In this document: positions 8,745 to 17,558 of the stretch, piece after piece | Position numbering within the stretch: the stretch's first letter is position 1 | How the letters are laid out: the number at the start of each line of letters is the position of its first letter | Assembly: GCF_029051685.1 (NCBI RefSeq) | Contig: NZ_JAACFT010000018.1 | Span: 1-64,000, forward strand | Length of the DNA: 64,000 nt | DNA from: Bradyrhizobium sp. CSA207 | Lineage (GTDB): Bacteria; Pseudomonadota; Alphaproteobacteria; Rhizobiales; Xanthobacteraceae | Direction: 5' to 3' | Translations under genes and position numbers: made by a program | The notes under the pieces: generated by a model | What the model was told of the DNA's origin: nothing | What the model saw: only the letters and a program-made list of their open reading frames with translations | The model's database searches: none

Positions 8745-10229
8745 ATGAACTTTAAGAGCCTTTTGCTCGGCTCAGTGGCGGGTCTGGTCGCCGCTGGCGG
8801 AGCCCAGGCAGCCGATCTTCCCGTGAAGGCCAAAGCGGTCGAATACGTGAGAATCTGCTCCCTGTATGGTGCCGGATTCTACTATATGCCGGGCACCGAC
8901 ACCTGCATCAAGCTGGGCGGCTATCTGCGCGCTGACGCGATCCTTGGCGGCGCAGGCGACTATAGCTTCCGGCAAGGCGCGAACGCGGGATTGAACAACC
9001 GTCTGACCAACTACTATTTCGGCCGCGCTCGTTTCGACTTCAACGTCGATACCCGCACCGCGACCGAGTATGGCGTGGTTCGCACCTACGCCGATGTGAT
9101 CTTCAGCTGGGACACGCCCTCGGTCGCCGGTGTCAACACCGCGGCGGGCGTTTCCGGTTCCGCCTCGCTCGGCCTCTACCATGCGTTCATCCAGTTCGCT
9201 GGTTTCACGTTCGGCCGCACGGTCTCGATCTTCGACACCCCGTGGCAGAGCTATCCGGCTGGCGGTCCCGACACGCTTCCGGGCGGCAGCAACCACGTGA
9301 CCGGCGTCAACCAGGTTGCCTATACGGCTGACTTCGGCCAGGGCATCACCGGTTCGCTGGCGTTGCAGGATGAGTCGACGTCGGCAGGTGGCCAGTCGAA
9401 CCTCTGGAACACGACATTTGCCACGCCGGCTGCTGCTGGGACTGCGTTCGTGACCGGCGTCTACGGTAACAGTGATTGGGGTGGCACGCGTTCTCCTGAG
9501 ATCGTCGGTCAGATTCGCGTTGACCAGGCCTGGGGTCTGGCCCAGGTCTCGGCTGTCGCGCATGACCTCCATCCTGCCTACTACGGTGCGACCGAACCCT
9601 CAGGCCATCCTAGCGACAAGTGGGGCTGGGCGGTTCAGGGTGCGTTGTCCATCAAGAACATCCCGACCGGAGCTGGCGACAGCATCAACTTGCAGGCTGT
9701 CTACACGGATGGCGCGACTCGCTACAACTTCCAGAGCTTGTTCCCGCAGAGCTTCTTCATGTTTGGCGGTAGCAGCATCGCCTACCAGAGCACCGGTTTC
9801 GCCGGTCTTGCTGACGGTGTCTTCGGCGTTGGTACCGGCATCGATACCGTCAAGACCTGGGGCTTCCGGGGTGGTTATTCCCACAACTGGAATCCAAATT
9901 GGGTGACCGGCATCTACGGTGCGTATGCTCAGTTGAAGTACGGCGATACGGGCAAGGCACTGATTTGCGGCAACTTCGCTGCAATCGCGCTCCCGGGTGC
10001 TACTTGTAATCCGGACTTCAACTTCGCGGCCGTCGGCATCAACACCGCGTGGACTCCGGTCAAGGGCCTGACCTTCACGGCGGACTTGAGCTATTCGCAT
10101 CTGGACCAGAAGTATTCGGGCACCATCTTGAGCCCGGGCATTGCTGCTGGCGCCAAGCCGATAGCTGTGTACGAGCTGAAGGACCAGAACTCGATCGAAA
10201 TGCTCCTCCGAGCTCAGCGTACCTTCTAA
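8745..10229 (+). CDS. Outer-membrane porin (Bradyrhizobium type)
   Basis: General-diffusion porin of 494 residues of the alphaproteobacterial porin family (Porin_2). The signal peptide is 'MNFKSLLLGSVAGLVAAG' with cleavage after 'GAQA', leaving a mature start 'ADLPVKAKAVEYVRICSLYG'. This and the following 'GTDTCIKLGGYLRAD' with paired cysteines are very characteristic of porins in Bradyrhizobium and relatives. The body alternates polar and hydrophobic residues as beta strands, and the last residue is Phe, the outer-membrane assembly signal. ATG 8745 is chosen over upstream in-frame starts because of the TTGGAGG and the signal peptide. A strong intrinsic terminator follows at 10255, so it is a single-gene unit. 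Confidence 0.95.
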   Translation: MNFKSLLLGSVAGLVAAGGAQAADLPVKAKAVEYVRICSLYGAGFYYMPGTDTCIKLGGYLRADAILGGAGDYSFRQGANAGLNNRLTNYYFGRARFDFNVDTRTATEYGVVRTYADVIFSWDTPSVAGVNTAAGVSGSASLGLYHAFIQFAGFTFGRTVSIFDTPWQSYPAGGPDTLPGGSNHVTGVNQVAYTADFGQGITGSLALQDESTSAGGQSNLWNTTFATPAAAGTAFVTGVYGNSDWGGTRSPEIVGQIRVDQAWGLAQVSAVAHDLHPAYYGATEPSGHPSDKWGWAVQGALSIKNIPTGAGDSINLQAVYTDGATRYNFQSLFPQSFFMFGGSSIAYQSTGFAGLADGVFGVGTGIDTVKTWGFRGGYSHNWNPNWVTGIYGAYAQLKYGDTGKALICGNFAAIALPGATCNPDFNFAAVGINTAWTPVKGLTFTADLSYSHLDQKYSGTILSPGIAAGAKPIAVYELKDQNSIEMLLRAQRTF

Positions 10230-10254
10230 AAGCCAGTCCTGAGCCGACATCAAA

Positions 10255-10289
10255 AGACCCCCAGCGAAATCGCTGGGGGTCTACTTTTT
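10255..10289 (+). terminator. Rho-independent terminator of the porin gene
   Basis: A perfect 13-bp inverted repeat, AGACCCCCAGCGA (10255-10267) and its complement (10270-10282), closed by a very short loop and followed by CTACTTTTTG. It lies 26 bases after the porin stop codon. Clear GC-rich stem and T-run. Confidence 0.9.
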
Positions 10290-10365
10290 GCGGGTCACCT
10301 TGAACATCCTCGCCGCGCGAAGGTTATAGATGGCCCTGTTAGGATCCGCTAATCCTCGGAGTCAC

Positions 10366-10623
10366 ATGATGCGCGCGCTTCCCTTTCTCGTCATAGCTTG
10401 CATCACAATGTCTGCGCCAGCTCCAGCCGCAGCTCAACGGTTCAGCGGCAATTATCCGATTTGCCTCCAGAAGTGGGAGTGGGGCGGTGCCACCACAATC
10501 TGGTGCCAGTATAGTTCGTGGGAAGAGTGTAAAGCGACCGCTGCGGGCCTTCCCGCCATGTGCTTGGTGAACCCTTATGCGCCCGGGCCATCTCGTTCAG
10601 ACCGCGCTCCGCGTCAGCGCTAG
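10366..10623 (+). CDS. DUF3551 small secreted protein
   Basis: Protein of 85 residues with a signal peptide ('MMRALPFLVIACITMS' and cleavage after 'PAAAQ') and a short cysteine-containing mature part. The pattern 'NYPICLQKWEWGG', 'TTIWCQYSSWEECKATAAG' and 'CLVNPY' matches DUF3551, a family found in many copies in Bradyrhizobiaceae and of unknown function. Start ATG 10366 (or the next codon, also ATG) is chosen because the signal peptide begins there; in-frame ATG 10330 adds a poor N-terminus. It stands alone after the porin terminator. Confidence 0.8.
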   Translation: MMRALPFLVIACITMSAPAPAAAQRFSGNYPICLQKWEWGGATTIWCQYSSWEECKATAAGLPAMCLVNPYAPGPSRSDRAPRQR

Positions 10624-11091
10624 GTCCGCATTGCGGGCGACTGCAGTTGCCCCGGGGAAAATCCATCCTTTTCGAGAGGAGATGGGACATCACCCTGCTT
10701 CCAACCTTCGTTCTTACGCGATCTTTTTGATCTCGATGAACTATCTCACGCGTTTTTAGGCAAACCGTTCTGCACAGAGTTGAGCAGCACGATTAATGCT
10801 CCGCCGGGCCCGGACCGTCGAACAAACACCAGTCCGACTCGCCATCAACTCTCAAGGCCTTTCGATCGGCCTTGTTTCCACCGCCCCTAACCATCCTCGA
10901 TTCCAGAATGGTGAACCTCCTCCGAATGAGTGGACACCTGTAGTAGGCTCATTGAGCCCGGACCCGCGCGGTAGTTTCGGGCCTTGAAGCGTGAGTGGCG
11001 CGGCCGTTGTTCTCTCCAGCAAAGGCGACTAGAGTTTTTGCACAGTTCACCAAAAAATAGACCCGTCATCGGAGTCCAGAAACCCAATCAC
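10624..11091. other. 468-base intergenic region without a supported gene
   Basis: I see no gene. Short open frames here lack coding character. The frame of the downstream TPR protein is open from 10984 with a TTG, but the first good start is the ATG at 11092. No clear terminator hairpin was found after the DUF3551 gene. Confidence 0.4.
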
Positions 11092-13101
11092 ATGTCGCAG
11101 CAAAGCCGCAACAAGGGAGCTTCGGCCCCCTCCTCACTCCATCCGTCGGCTATTCTGGACCACGCAATTGCGGCGCACCGTTCGGGCAATCTGTCGGATG
11201 CGGAACGTGCCTACACGACCATCCTGAAGGGAAGCAGAACGCATCCCGTCGCGCTCCATATGCTGGGGCTGTTGCACGCCCAGCGCGGCAAGTTCGCGGA
11301 CGCCGAGCCATTGCTCAAGAAGGCTGCCCGCGCAGACCCCGGCAATGCCGACGTTCTTTTCAACTATGCCAACGTGCTGCGTGCATTGGACAAGACAGAC
11401 GATGCGCTCGCTTGGCTTGCGAAAGTGATTGCCCTGTCGCCGAACTTCGCCGGTGCGCATCTCAATCGCGGAGCGATCCTGCTTGCACGGAAAGAGCTTC
11501 ACGGTGCGATCGCGGAATTTGATCGCGCCATTGCGATCGCGCCATCGAGCGCGGCGTTCGCAAACCGAGGCAGTGCGTTCCAGCAGCTCGGTCGGCTGGA
11601 CGAAGCGCATGGCAGCTACCAAAGTGCTGTCGAGCTCGCACCGTCGGATCCACAGAAGCACTTCGCCTTGTCTGAGGTCCTTACCCAAATGGGTCGAGAT
11701 GACGAAGCCATCGGAGCGCTCGAAAGGACGGTCGCACTAGACAAGGCCTTCCCGTTCGCGTTGAGCAAGCTCGTTGCTTCCAGGCGGAAACGTGCCGACT
11801 GGCGCAGTTTCGAACGTGAACAGGCCGCCCTGGACGAGGCCGTCGAATCCGGCGTGGTGGTCGACCCCTTCACCTTCTTTCATGCCTCGTCCTCTCCCGC
11901 ACACCAATTGACCTGTGCGAAGACATATGTTGCCAACGTCGCCCCGGATCGAGGTGCCGCGATACGCAAGACGCCGTCACCGGTTTCCCGGCTGCGCGTC
12001 GCGTACATGTCGGCCGATTTTCGCAGCCACGCCACCGCGCATTTGATGGCCGGAGTTTTCGAGGAGCACGACCGCGAGCGCTTCGACGTCAGCGCCATCT
12101 CCTACGGACCGGATGACCGCGGCGAAATGCGCAACCGCCTGAAGGCAGCATTCGAGCGCTTTGAAGACGTCAGCCATCTTACCGACGAGGACGTGGCCAA
12201 GCTGATACGCCAGCTCGACATTGAGATTCTTGTCGATCTTGGAGGCTTCACCGCCGGTGCGCGGCCGAAAATCCTTGCACGCCGGGCGGCTCCCATCCAG
12301 GTCAACTATCTCGGCTTCCCCGGCACGATGGGCGCCTCATATATCGACTACATCATGGCGGACCGCATCGTCATTCCCGAAGCAGAGCAGCAGCATTACG
12401 CTGAGAAGGTAATCTATCTTCCCGACAGCTATCAGGCGAGCGATGCCAGGCGACCGCTCCTGCCAAATGCGCCGGCCCGGAACAGGGTCGGACTGGCGGA
12501 TGATGCCTTCGTCTACTGCGCGTTCAACAGGACGTCCAAGATCACGCCCGTGCTGTTCGATGTCTGGATGAGGCTGCTTACCAAGACTGCGGGCAGCGTC
12601 CTTTGGCTGCTTGATGGCGAGCCGATCGCCAGGGAGAACCTGAGGCGTGAAGCCGTCGCGCGCGGCATCGGCGCCGAGAGAATCGTATTCGCGCCGCCAG
12701 TCGCTGCCGACGAACACTTGGCGCGTCACCAGCTCGCCGATCTGTTCCTGGACACATTGCCCTACAACGCCCATACCACGGCCAGCGACGCCCTTTGGGC
12801 TGGCTTGCCGATCCTGACCTGCCTCGGCACCGCCTTTGCGGGACGTGTTGCAGCCAGTCTCCTGAATGCTGTCGGCCTTCCTGAGCTGGTGACGCATTCG
12901 CTGGACGAATATGAGGGTCTGGCGCTCCGGATCGCGCACGATTCTGAACTTCGAACCGCCCTCAAGAGCAAGCTGGCGACGAATCGGACGTCTTGGCCTC
13001 TCTTCGATACTATCGGCATGACGCGACACATCGAAAAGGCTTTCAATGAAATGTGGCGCCGGCATTGCGCTGGCGAAGCGCCGGCCTCGTTTGCCGTCTA
13101 A
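11092..13101 (+). CDS. TPR-repeat O-linked GlcNAc-transferase homologue (SPINDLY/OGT family, GT41)
   Basis: Predicted cytosolic protein of 669 residues. The N-terminal third (about residues 20-270) holds tandem TPR repeats, e.g. 'HMLGLLHAQRGKFADAEPLL', 'LFNYANVLRALDKTDDALAW' and 'HLNRGAILLARKELHGAIAE'. The C-terminal half is the GT41 catalytic region: 'RVAYMSADFRSHATAHLMAG' (with the conserved His), 'DILVDLGG'-like 'IEILVDLGGFTAGARP', 'PIQVNYLGFPGTMGASYIDY' and 'DTLPYNAHTTASDALWAGLP' (nucleotide-sugar binding). Homologues transfer GlcNAc or fucose to Ser/Thr in eukaryotes; bacterial members are common in Bradyrhizobium and largely uncharacterised. The ATG at 11092 is chosen as the first ATG; a 36-residue upstream extension would need TTG. 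Confidence 0.9.
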   Translation: MSQQSRNKGASAPSSLHPSAILDHAIAAHRSGNLSDAERAYTTILKGSRTHPVALHMLGLLHAQRGKFADAEPLLKKAARADPGNADVLFNYANVLRALDKTDDALAWLAKVIALSPNFAGAHLNRGAILLARKELHGAIAEFDRAIAIAPSSAAFANRGSAFQQLGRLDEAHGSYQSAVELAPSDPQKHFALSEVLTQMGRDDEAIGALERTVALDKAFPFALSKLVASRRKRADWRSFEREQAALDEAVESGVVVDPFTFFHASSSPAHQLTCAKTYVANVAPDRGAAIRKTPSPVSRLRVAYMSADFRSHATAHLMAGVFEEHDRERFDVSAISYGPDDRGEMRNRLKAAFERFEDVSHLTDEDVAKLIRQLDIEILVDLGGFTAGARPKILARRAAPIQVNYLGFPGTMGASYIDYIMADRIVIPEAEQQHYAEKVIYLPDSYQASDARRPLLPNAPARNRVGLADDAFVYCAFNRTSKITPVLFDVWMRLLTKTAGSVLWLLDGEPIARENLRREAVARGIGAERIVFAPPVAADEHLARHQLADLFLDTLPYNAHTTASDALWAGLPILTCLGTAFAGRVAASLLNAVGLPELVTHSLDEYEGLALRIAHDSELRTALKSKLATNRTSWPLFDTIGMTRHIEKAFNEMWRRHCAGEAPASFAV

Positions 13102-13352
13102 ATCTGCTATCTCGATCTGGCAGCGCAGTCGCCAGTCGCGGCATGGCTTTTCTCAACTTCACCTTCACCTGGGCGCTGAATGGCCTTCGGCCGGGTTCCA
13201 TAGTTGAGATGGGGTGTCACCGCGGCGTGATGGAATTCTTGTGAGCGAACCACTATAGCGTTGGCGCGACTAATAGAATGGGTTCCAAAGCGAAGGCTCT
13301 TCGTGACCTCGATCACAAGCGGTCGATCCGGATCCTGCTAGGAAGGCCTGTG
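13102..13352. other. Intergenic region between the TPR protein and the caspase-like protein
   Basis: A 251-base spacer. A 33-codon open frame (13143-13244, beginning 'MAFLNFTFTWALNG') is present but too short and isolated to call. A Shine-Dalgarno (AGGAAGG, 13340-13346) precedes the caspase-like gene. Confidence 0.35.
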
Positions 13353-15140
13353 ATGCGCAACCTGCTCAGACTTTGTCCGCTTCTCTTCGCTGTCGCCCTG
13401 CTGTTCGGCGCCGAACCCGCTTTTGCGGGAAAGCGCGTCGCGCTGGTGATTGCCAACTCGGCCTATCAGCACGCGCCCTCGCTTACGAACCCGGTCAACG
13501 ACGGCTCGGTGATGGCCAGGACGCTGAAGGAGGCCGGCTTCGACGTCGTCGATTCCCGGCATGACCTGTCGGCTCTGGACACACGGCGGGTGCTGCGCGA
13601 CTTCGCCGATGCCACCCGCGATGCCGACATCGCTGTGGTCTATTATGCCGGGCACGGCATCGAGGTCGAAGGCCTGAACTATCTGATCCCGGTCGACGCC
13701 AGGCTCGAGCGCGATACTGACGTCTATGACGAGGCGCTCTCGCTCGACCGCGTTCTGGTTGCAGTCGAGCCCGCAAAACAACTTCGCCTCGTGATCCTCG
13801 ACGCCTGCCGCGACAATCCGTTCGGCAAGACCATGAAGCGCACGGTCGCTGCGCGCGCCATCGGCCGCGGCCTGGCCCAAGTCGAGCCCACCAGCCCCAA
13901 CACGCTGATCGCCTATTCGGCCAAGGCCGGCTTCACGGCGCAGGACGGCGACGGCGCCAACAGCCCCTTCACCGTCGCGCTGTCGAAGCATCTGACGACG
14001 CCGGGCCTCGATGTCCGCCGCGCCTTCGGCTTCGTGCGCGACGAAGTGCTCAAGTCGACGGCCAACAAGCAGGAGCCGTTCGTGTATGGATCGCTCGGCG
14101 GCGACGACGTGCCGCTGGTGCCGGTCAAGGTGACGGCTGCGGCAGCGGCTGCGCCGAACCCGCAGGCCGACATCCGCCGCGACTACGAGCTCGCGCTCCA
14201 GGTCGGCAACAGGCCGGCGTGGGACGCCTTCCTCGCCCAACATCCCGACGGCTTCTATGCGAGCCTCGCCAAGCTTCAGGTCGAGAAGATCGGGGCGGAA
14301 CAGGCCCATGTGGCGGCGATCGACAAAGCCAAGCAGGCCGAGGCCGAGCGCGATCGTCTTGCTGCTCTCGGCGCGCAGAAGGATGCGCAGGCCAAGGCCG
14401 CGGCAGATGCGAAAGCCGCCGAGCAGGCGCAGCTCGCCGCGCAGAAGGCCAAGGAGCAGGCGCAGCAGCAGGCGGCCGCCGCCGAGCAGCAGCGCGTCAA
14501 CCTCGCTGCCGCAACGCCGAATGCTGCGCCGGCCAGCACGGCGAGCTCCGCCGGTACCGCCGTTGCCTCGTTGACGCCCGCAGTTGCTGCGGCCGATCTC
14601 AACCGCTCGGTTCAGACCGAGCTCGGCCGCGTCGGCTGCTTCTCAGGCACTGCGGATGGCAACTGGACCACGTCGTCGCAGCGCTCGCTGTCGCAGTTCA
14701 ATCGCTACGCCGGCACCAAGCTCGACGTGAAAATGGCGAGCACCGACGCGCTCGATACCGTCAAGGCCAAGCCGTCGCGCGTCTGCCCGCTGGTCTGCGA
14801 GCACGGCTTCAAGGCCGATGGCGACAAATGCACCAAGATCGTCTGCGGCGACGGCTATGCGCTAAACGATGACAATGAATGCGAGAAGAAGCGCGCCGTC
14901 AGGCCGGCTAAGCCTACAACCGCAAAGCGCGACGACGGTGATGACCGTCCCGCACGGCAGCGTCGTCAGTCCGGCGGCGCGGCCGCAACCGCGGCGGCCG
15001 GTGCCGGTCGCGCCTCGGGAGGCAGTGGCCAGATTTTTTGCAACGACCTCCTCTGCCGTCCGGTCAAGCCCGGCTGCCACCTCGTATATCGCGGCGGCGG
15101 CGGCCCTCACGTCGATGCCAACGTCGAGGTCTGTAACTGA
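13353..15140 (+). CDS. Exported caspase-family (peptidase C14) protein with cysteine-rich C-terminus
   Basis: Caspase-like protein of 595 residues with a signal peptide (hydrophobic residues 8-20, cleavage after 'PAFA'). The caspase fold follows: 'KRVALVIANSAYQHAP' at the start, catalytic His101 in 'VVYYAGHGIEVEG' and catalytic Cys152 in 'LVILDACRDNPFG'. After about residue 270 comes a TPR-like 'DYELALQVGNRPAWDAFL' segment. An Ala/Gln/Lys-rich coiled-coil region (about 315-390) follows, then a peptidoglycan-binding-like helical segment and a C-terminal region with about eight cysteines. Bacterial C14 proteins of this layout are frequent in Bradyrhizobium and of unknown target. ATG 13353 (GTG 13350 is equally possible) fits the Shine-Dalgarno and the signal peptide. 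Confidence 0.88.
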   Translation: MRNLLRLCPLLFAVALLFGAEPAFAGKRVALVIANSAYQHAPSLTNPVNDGSVMARTLKEAGFDVVDSRHDLSALDTRRVLRDFADATRDADIAVVYYAGHGIEVEGLNYLIPVDARLERDTDVYDEALSLDRVLVAVEPAKQLRLVILDACRDNPFGKTMKRTVAARAIGRGLAQVEPTSPNTLIAYSAKAGFTAQDGDGANSPFTVALSKHLTTPGLDVRRAFGFVRDEVLKSTANKQEPFVYGSLGGDDVPLVPVKVTAAAAAAPNPQADIRRDYELALQVGNRPAWDAFLAQHPDGFYASLAKLQVEKIGAEQAHVAAIDKAKQAEAERDRLAALGAQKDAQAKAAADAKAAEQAQLAAQKAKEQAQQQAAAAEQQRVNLAAATPNAAPASTASSAGTAVASLTPAVAAADLNRSVQTELGRVGCFSGTADGNWTTSSQRSLSQFNRYAGTKLDVKMASTDALDTVKAKPSRVCPLVCEHGFKADGDKCTKIVCGDGYALNDDNECEKKRAVRPAKPTTAKRDDGDDRPARQRRQSGGAAATAAAGAGRASGGSGQIFCNDLLCRPVKPGCHLVYRGGGGPHVDANVEVCN

Positions 15141-15490
15141 TCTGCCCGATACACCCCTATTTTGCTGGAACGTTCGCCGAGCAGCGAAGACTTTGAATTT
15201 TAATGCCTGCCAGTCCCGACTTCAGCGCCCGTAGAGCACTTGCTCTGATACAGAGCCGCATCCTCTCGATTAGGGCTTGAAGAACTCGGTTGCGTGGCTG
15301 CGGCTCAAACAAAGGCCGCGGCTCCCGGTGTTCATTCGGTGGCTTCCATGTGGTTTCGGCGCAGCGTTCGCCGCACCATGCCATCGACAATTGCCCCCGC
15401 CGTCGACTCGAGCAGCACTCGAGCAGCCATGGGCAATCCGCGAGGCGAGTTGCAGGCGCTCGAGCGCGCCTTGCGAATCGTCAGTGTGGG
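15141..15490. other. 350-base region between convergent genes
   Basis: No supported gene. A 66-codon + strand frame (15294-15494, GTG start) is rich in Ala, Ser and Arg and ends inside the monooxygenase stop region; it may be a small protein but has no recognisable features. No convincing shared terminator was found. Confidence 0.3.
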
Positions 15491-16795
15491 CTAGGCCTGG
15501 AAGAAGGGATTGGCCGGCCGCGCAAGGCCGAGATGATCGCGCAGCGTCGTCCCCTTATAGTGCGCACGGAACAGCCCACGCTTCTGCAAGATGGGTACGA
15601 CGAGCTCAACGAAATCCTCGAACCCTTCGTGGAAATAGGGCGGCATGACGTTGAAGCCGTCGGCGGCGTGCTCCTCGAACCAGAGCTGGAGCGTATCGGC
15701 GATGCGCTCGGCCGAGCCGCATAGCACCCAATGGCCGCGGGCGGCGGCGGTGAGATTGTAGAGATCGCGCAGCGTCATGTTCTCGCGGCGGCCCTTGGCG
15801 AGCATGACGCTCGCGAAACTGTGATAGCTGTCCGATGGCGCGATGTCCGGTATACCCCCGTCGAGATCGTAGGCCGACATGTCCCGGCCAAAGCGGTCGG
15901 AGAGGATCGCAAGCGCATTGCTGCCGCTGACAAAGCTCTGGAGCACGTTGAGCTTCTCGAACGCCTCCTTGTCGGTGCGGCCGACGACGGGCATCACGCC
16001 CGGCAGCACCGTGACATCGTCGGCCTTGCGGCCGAACAACGGCAGTCGCGTCTTCAACGACGTGTAACCAGCCTTGGCCTCCTCGATGTCCTGCACCACC
16101 GAGAATACGATATCGGCGGTGCGCGCGGCGAGAGCCTGTCCGGCCTCGGAGCCGCCGGCCTGGAGCACGACGGGGCGGCCTTGCGGGCTGCGGCCGATGT
16201 TGAGCGGGCCCTTCACCTTGAAGAACGTGCCATCATGCTCGATCGGGCGCAGCCTGGCCGGATCGATGTAGAGGCCGCTGGCGCGGTCGGCGACGATGGC
16301 ATCATCCGCCCAGCCGTCCCACAGGCCCTTGACGACGTCGAGGAATTCGCCGGCCATTTCGTAGCGGCGGGCGTGGTCGGGATGGGTGGTGCCGAAATTC
16401 GCAGCCGTGGCCGGATTGGCCGTCGTCACCGCATTCCACGCCGCGCGACCCTTGGAGATGTGGTCGAGCGAGGCGAACACGCGCGCGACCGAGAACGGAT
16501 CGCTGTAGGTGGTGGAGACCGTCGCGCCGAGGCCGATGTGGCTGGTCGAAGTCGCGAGCGCGGCGAGCATCGTCAGCGGCTCCAGCCGTAGCGTGTAGGA
16601 GGGGTGGGCGGCGGCATCGGCATAGAGATTGTCGCCCATGAAGATCAGGTCGAATTTGCCGCGCTCGGCGGTTCGGCCAATCTCCTGGATCGCCGCGAAA
16701 TCCTGGAAGCTGTCGACAGCGCCGGGATAGCGCCAGCCGGCGACGTGGCTGCCGGTCCCCAGGATAAACAGGCCGAGATGCATCTGCCGTTTCAT
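15491..16795 (-). CDS. LLM-class flavin-dependent monooxygenase (NtaA/SnaA/DszA family)
   Basis: FMNH2-dependent monooxygenase of 434 residues with a bacterial-luciferase-like barrel. Segments typical of the NtaA/SnaA/DszA subgroup are 'HLGLFILGTGSHVAGWRYP', 'IGRTAERGKFDLIFMGDNLY', 'SKGRAAWNAVTTANPATAAN' and 'DGFNVMPPYFHEGFEDFVEL'. Such enzymes oxidise nitrilotriacetate, sulfones or other small C-N/C-S compounds and need reduced FMN from a separate flavin reductase. It is the last gene of a leftward operon with an NMT1/THI5-type importer and a class II aldolase, four bases after the permease gene. The only flavin reductase nearby (26163) carries a frameshift. The substrate is unknown. Confidence 0.92.
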   Translation of the reverse strand: MKRQMHLGLFILGTGSHVAGWRYPGAVDSFQDFAAIQEIGRTAERGKFDLIFMGDNLYADAAAHPSYTLRLEPLTMLAALATSTSHIGLGATVSTTYSDPFSVARVFASLDHISKGRAAWNAVTTANPATAANFGTTHPDHARRYEMAGEFLDVVKGLWDGWADDAIVADRASGLYIDPARLRPIEHDGTFFKVKGPLNIGRSPQGRPVVLQAGGSEAGQALAARTADIVFSVVQDIEEAKAGYTSLKTRLPLFGRKADDVTVLPGVMPVVGRTDKEAFEKLNVLQSFVSGSNALAILSDRFGRDMSAYDLDGGIPDIAPSDSYHSFASVMLAKGRRENMTLRDLYNLTAAARGHWVLCGSAERIADTLQLWFEEHAADGFNVMPPYFHEGFEDFVELVVPILQKRGLFRAHYKGTTLRDHLGLARPANPFFQA

Positions 16796-16799
16796 GGCG

Positions 16800-17558
16800 T
16801 CATGTCCAGAACAGGATCTTGCGTTCGAGAAAGCCGATCAGGCCGAAGAAGGCGAGGCTCGCGGCGGATGCGACGAAGATCGCCGCCCAGACCTGGACGA
16901 AGTCGATCTGGAGCACCGCCTGGTAGATCACCCAGCCGAGTCCGCCATGTGCGCCGAGCATCTCGGTGACGATCGCTACGATCACGCTGCGCACCGTCGA
17001 GACGCGCATGCCGGCGAGCAGCAGTGGCAGGGCGGTCGGCAGGCGCAATCGCCACAGCACCCCGAAGGGGGTTGCGCCGAAGCTGCGCATGAGGTCGACG
17101 GCGCGGCGGTCGACACGGTCGAGCCCGGCCAGCATCGAGAGCAGGATGGTGAAGCTCACCGCCATCGCCACCATCACGATCTTCGAGCTGACGCCGATGC
17201 CGAACCAGAGCAGGATCAGCGGCGAATAGCCGACCACGGGCACCGAATTGATCGCGGTCGCGAGCGGCAGGATCGCGGCGCGCAGCGCCGGAACCAATGC
17301 GATTGCGACAGCGAGGCCGATACCGATCAGACAGCCCAGCCCGTAGCCCACCAGCGCCTCGAGCAGGGTGTAGCCGGCGGCGTCAACGAGCGTTGCGCGC
17401 TTGGACCAGAGGCCTGCGAGGATGTCGCTGACGGCGGGGAGAACATAGGCCGGCAGATGCAGTCCGCGCGCCGCGCCTTCCCAGCACGCGACCAGGAGGA
17501 CGGCGCCTAAGATGCCGCGCTGGGCGGCGAGCGACGGTGAGACAAGCGCGCGGCTCAT
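16800..17558 (-). CDS. ABC transporter permease (SsuC/TauC/ThiX type)
   Basis: Inner-membrane permease of 252 residues with about six hydrophobic segments. The cytoplasmic loop 'VDLMRSFGATPFGVLWRLRL' is the EAA-like motif of nitrate/sulfonate/thiamine-precursor importers. The start ATG overlaps the stop of the upstream permease (shared ATGA), which decides the start against a long upstream-open frame. It forms one importer with the binding protein at 18367, the sister permease and the ATPase at 20194. Two different permeases in one set suggest a heterodimeric channel. Confidence 0.9.
   Translation of the reverse strand: MSRALVSPSLAAQRGILGAVLLVACWEGAARGLHLPAYVLPAVSDILAGLWSKRATLVDAAGYTLLEALVGYGLGCLIGIGLAVAIALVPALRAAILPLATAINSVPVVGYSPLILLWFGIGVSSKIVMVAMAVSFTILLSMLAGLDRVDRRAVDLMRSFGATPFGVLWRLRLPTALPLLLAGMRVSTVRSVIVAIVTEMLGAHGGLGWVIYQAVLQIDFVQVWAAIFVASAASLAFFGLIGFLERKILFWT

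Noticed and set aside
15294..15494. 66-codon + strand frame between the convergent caspase-like and monooxygenase genes
   Set aside because: GTG start without a Shine-Dalgarno, no motif, and overlapping antisense frames of similar length; described only as part of the intergenic region.
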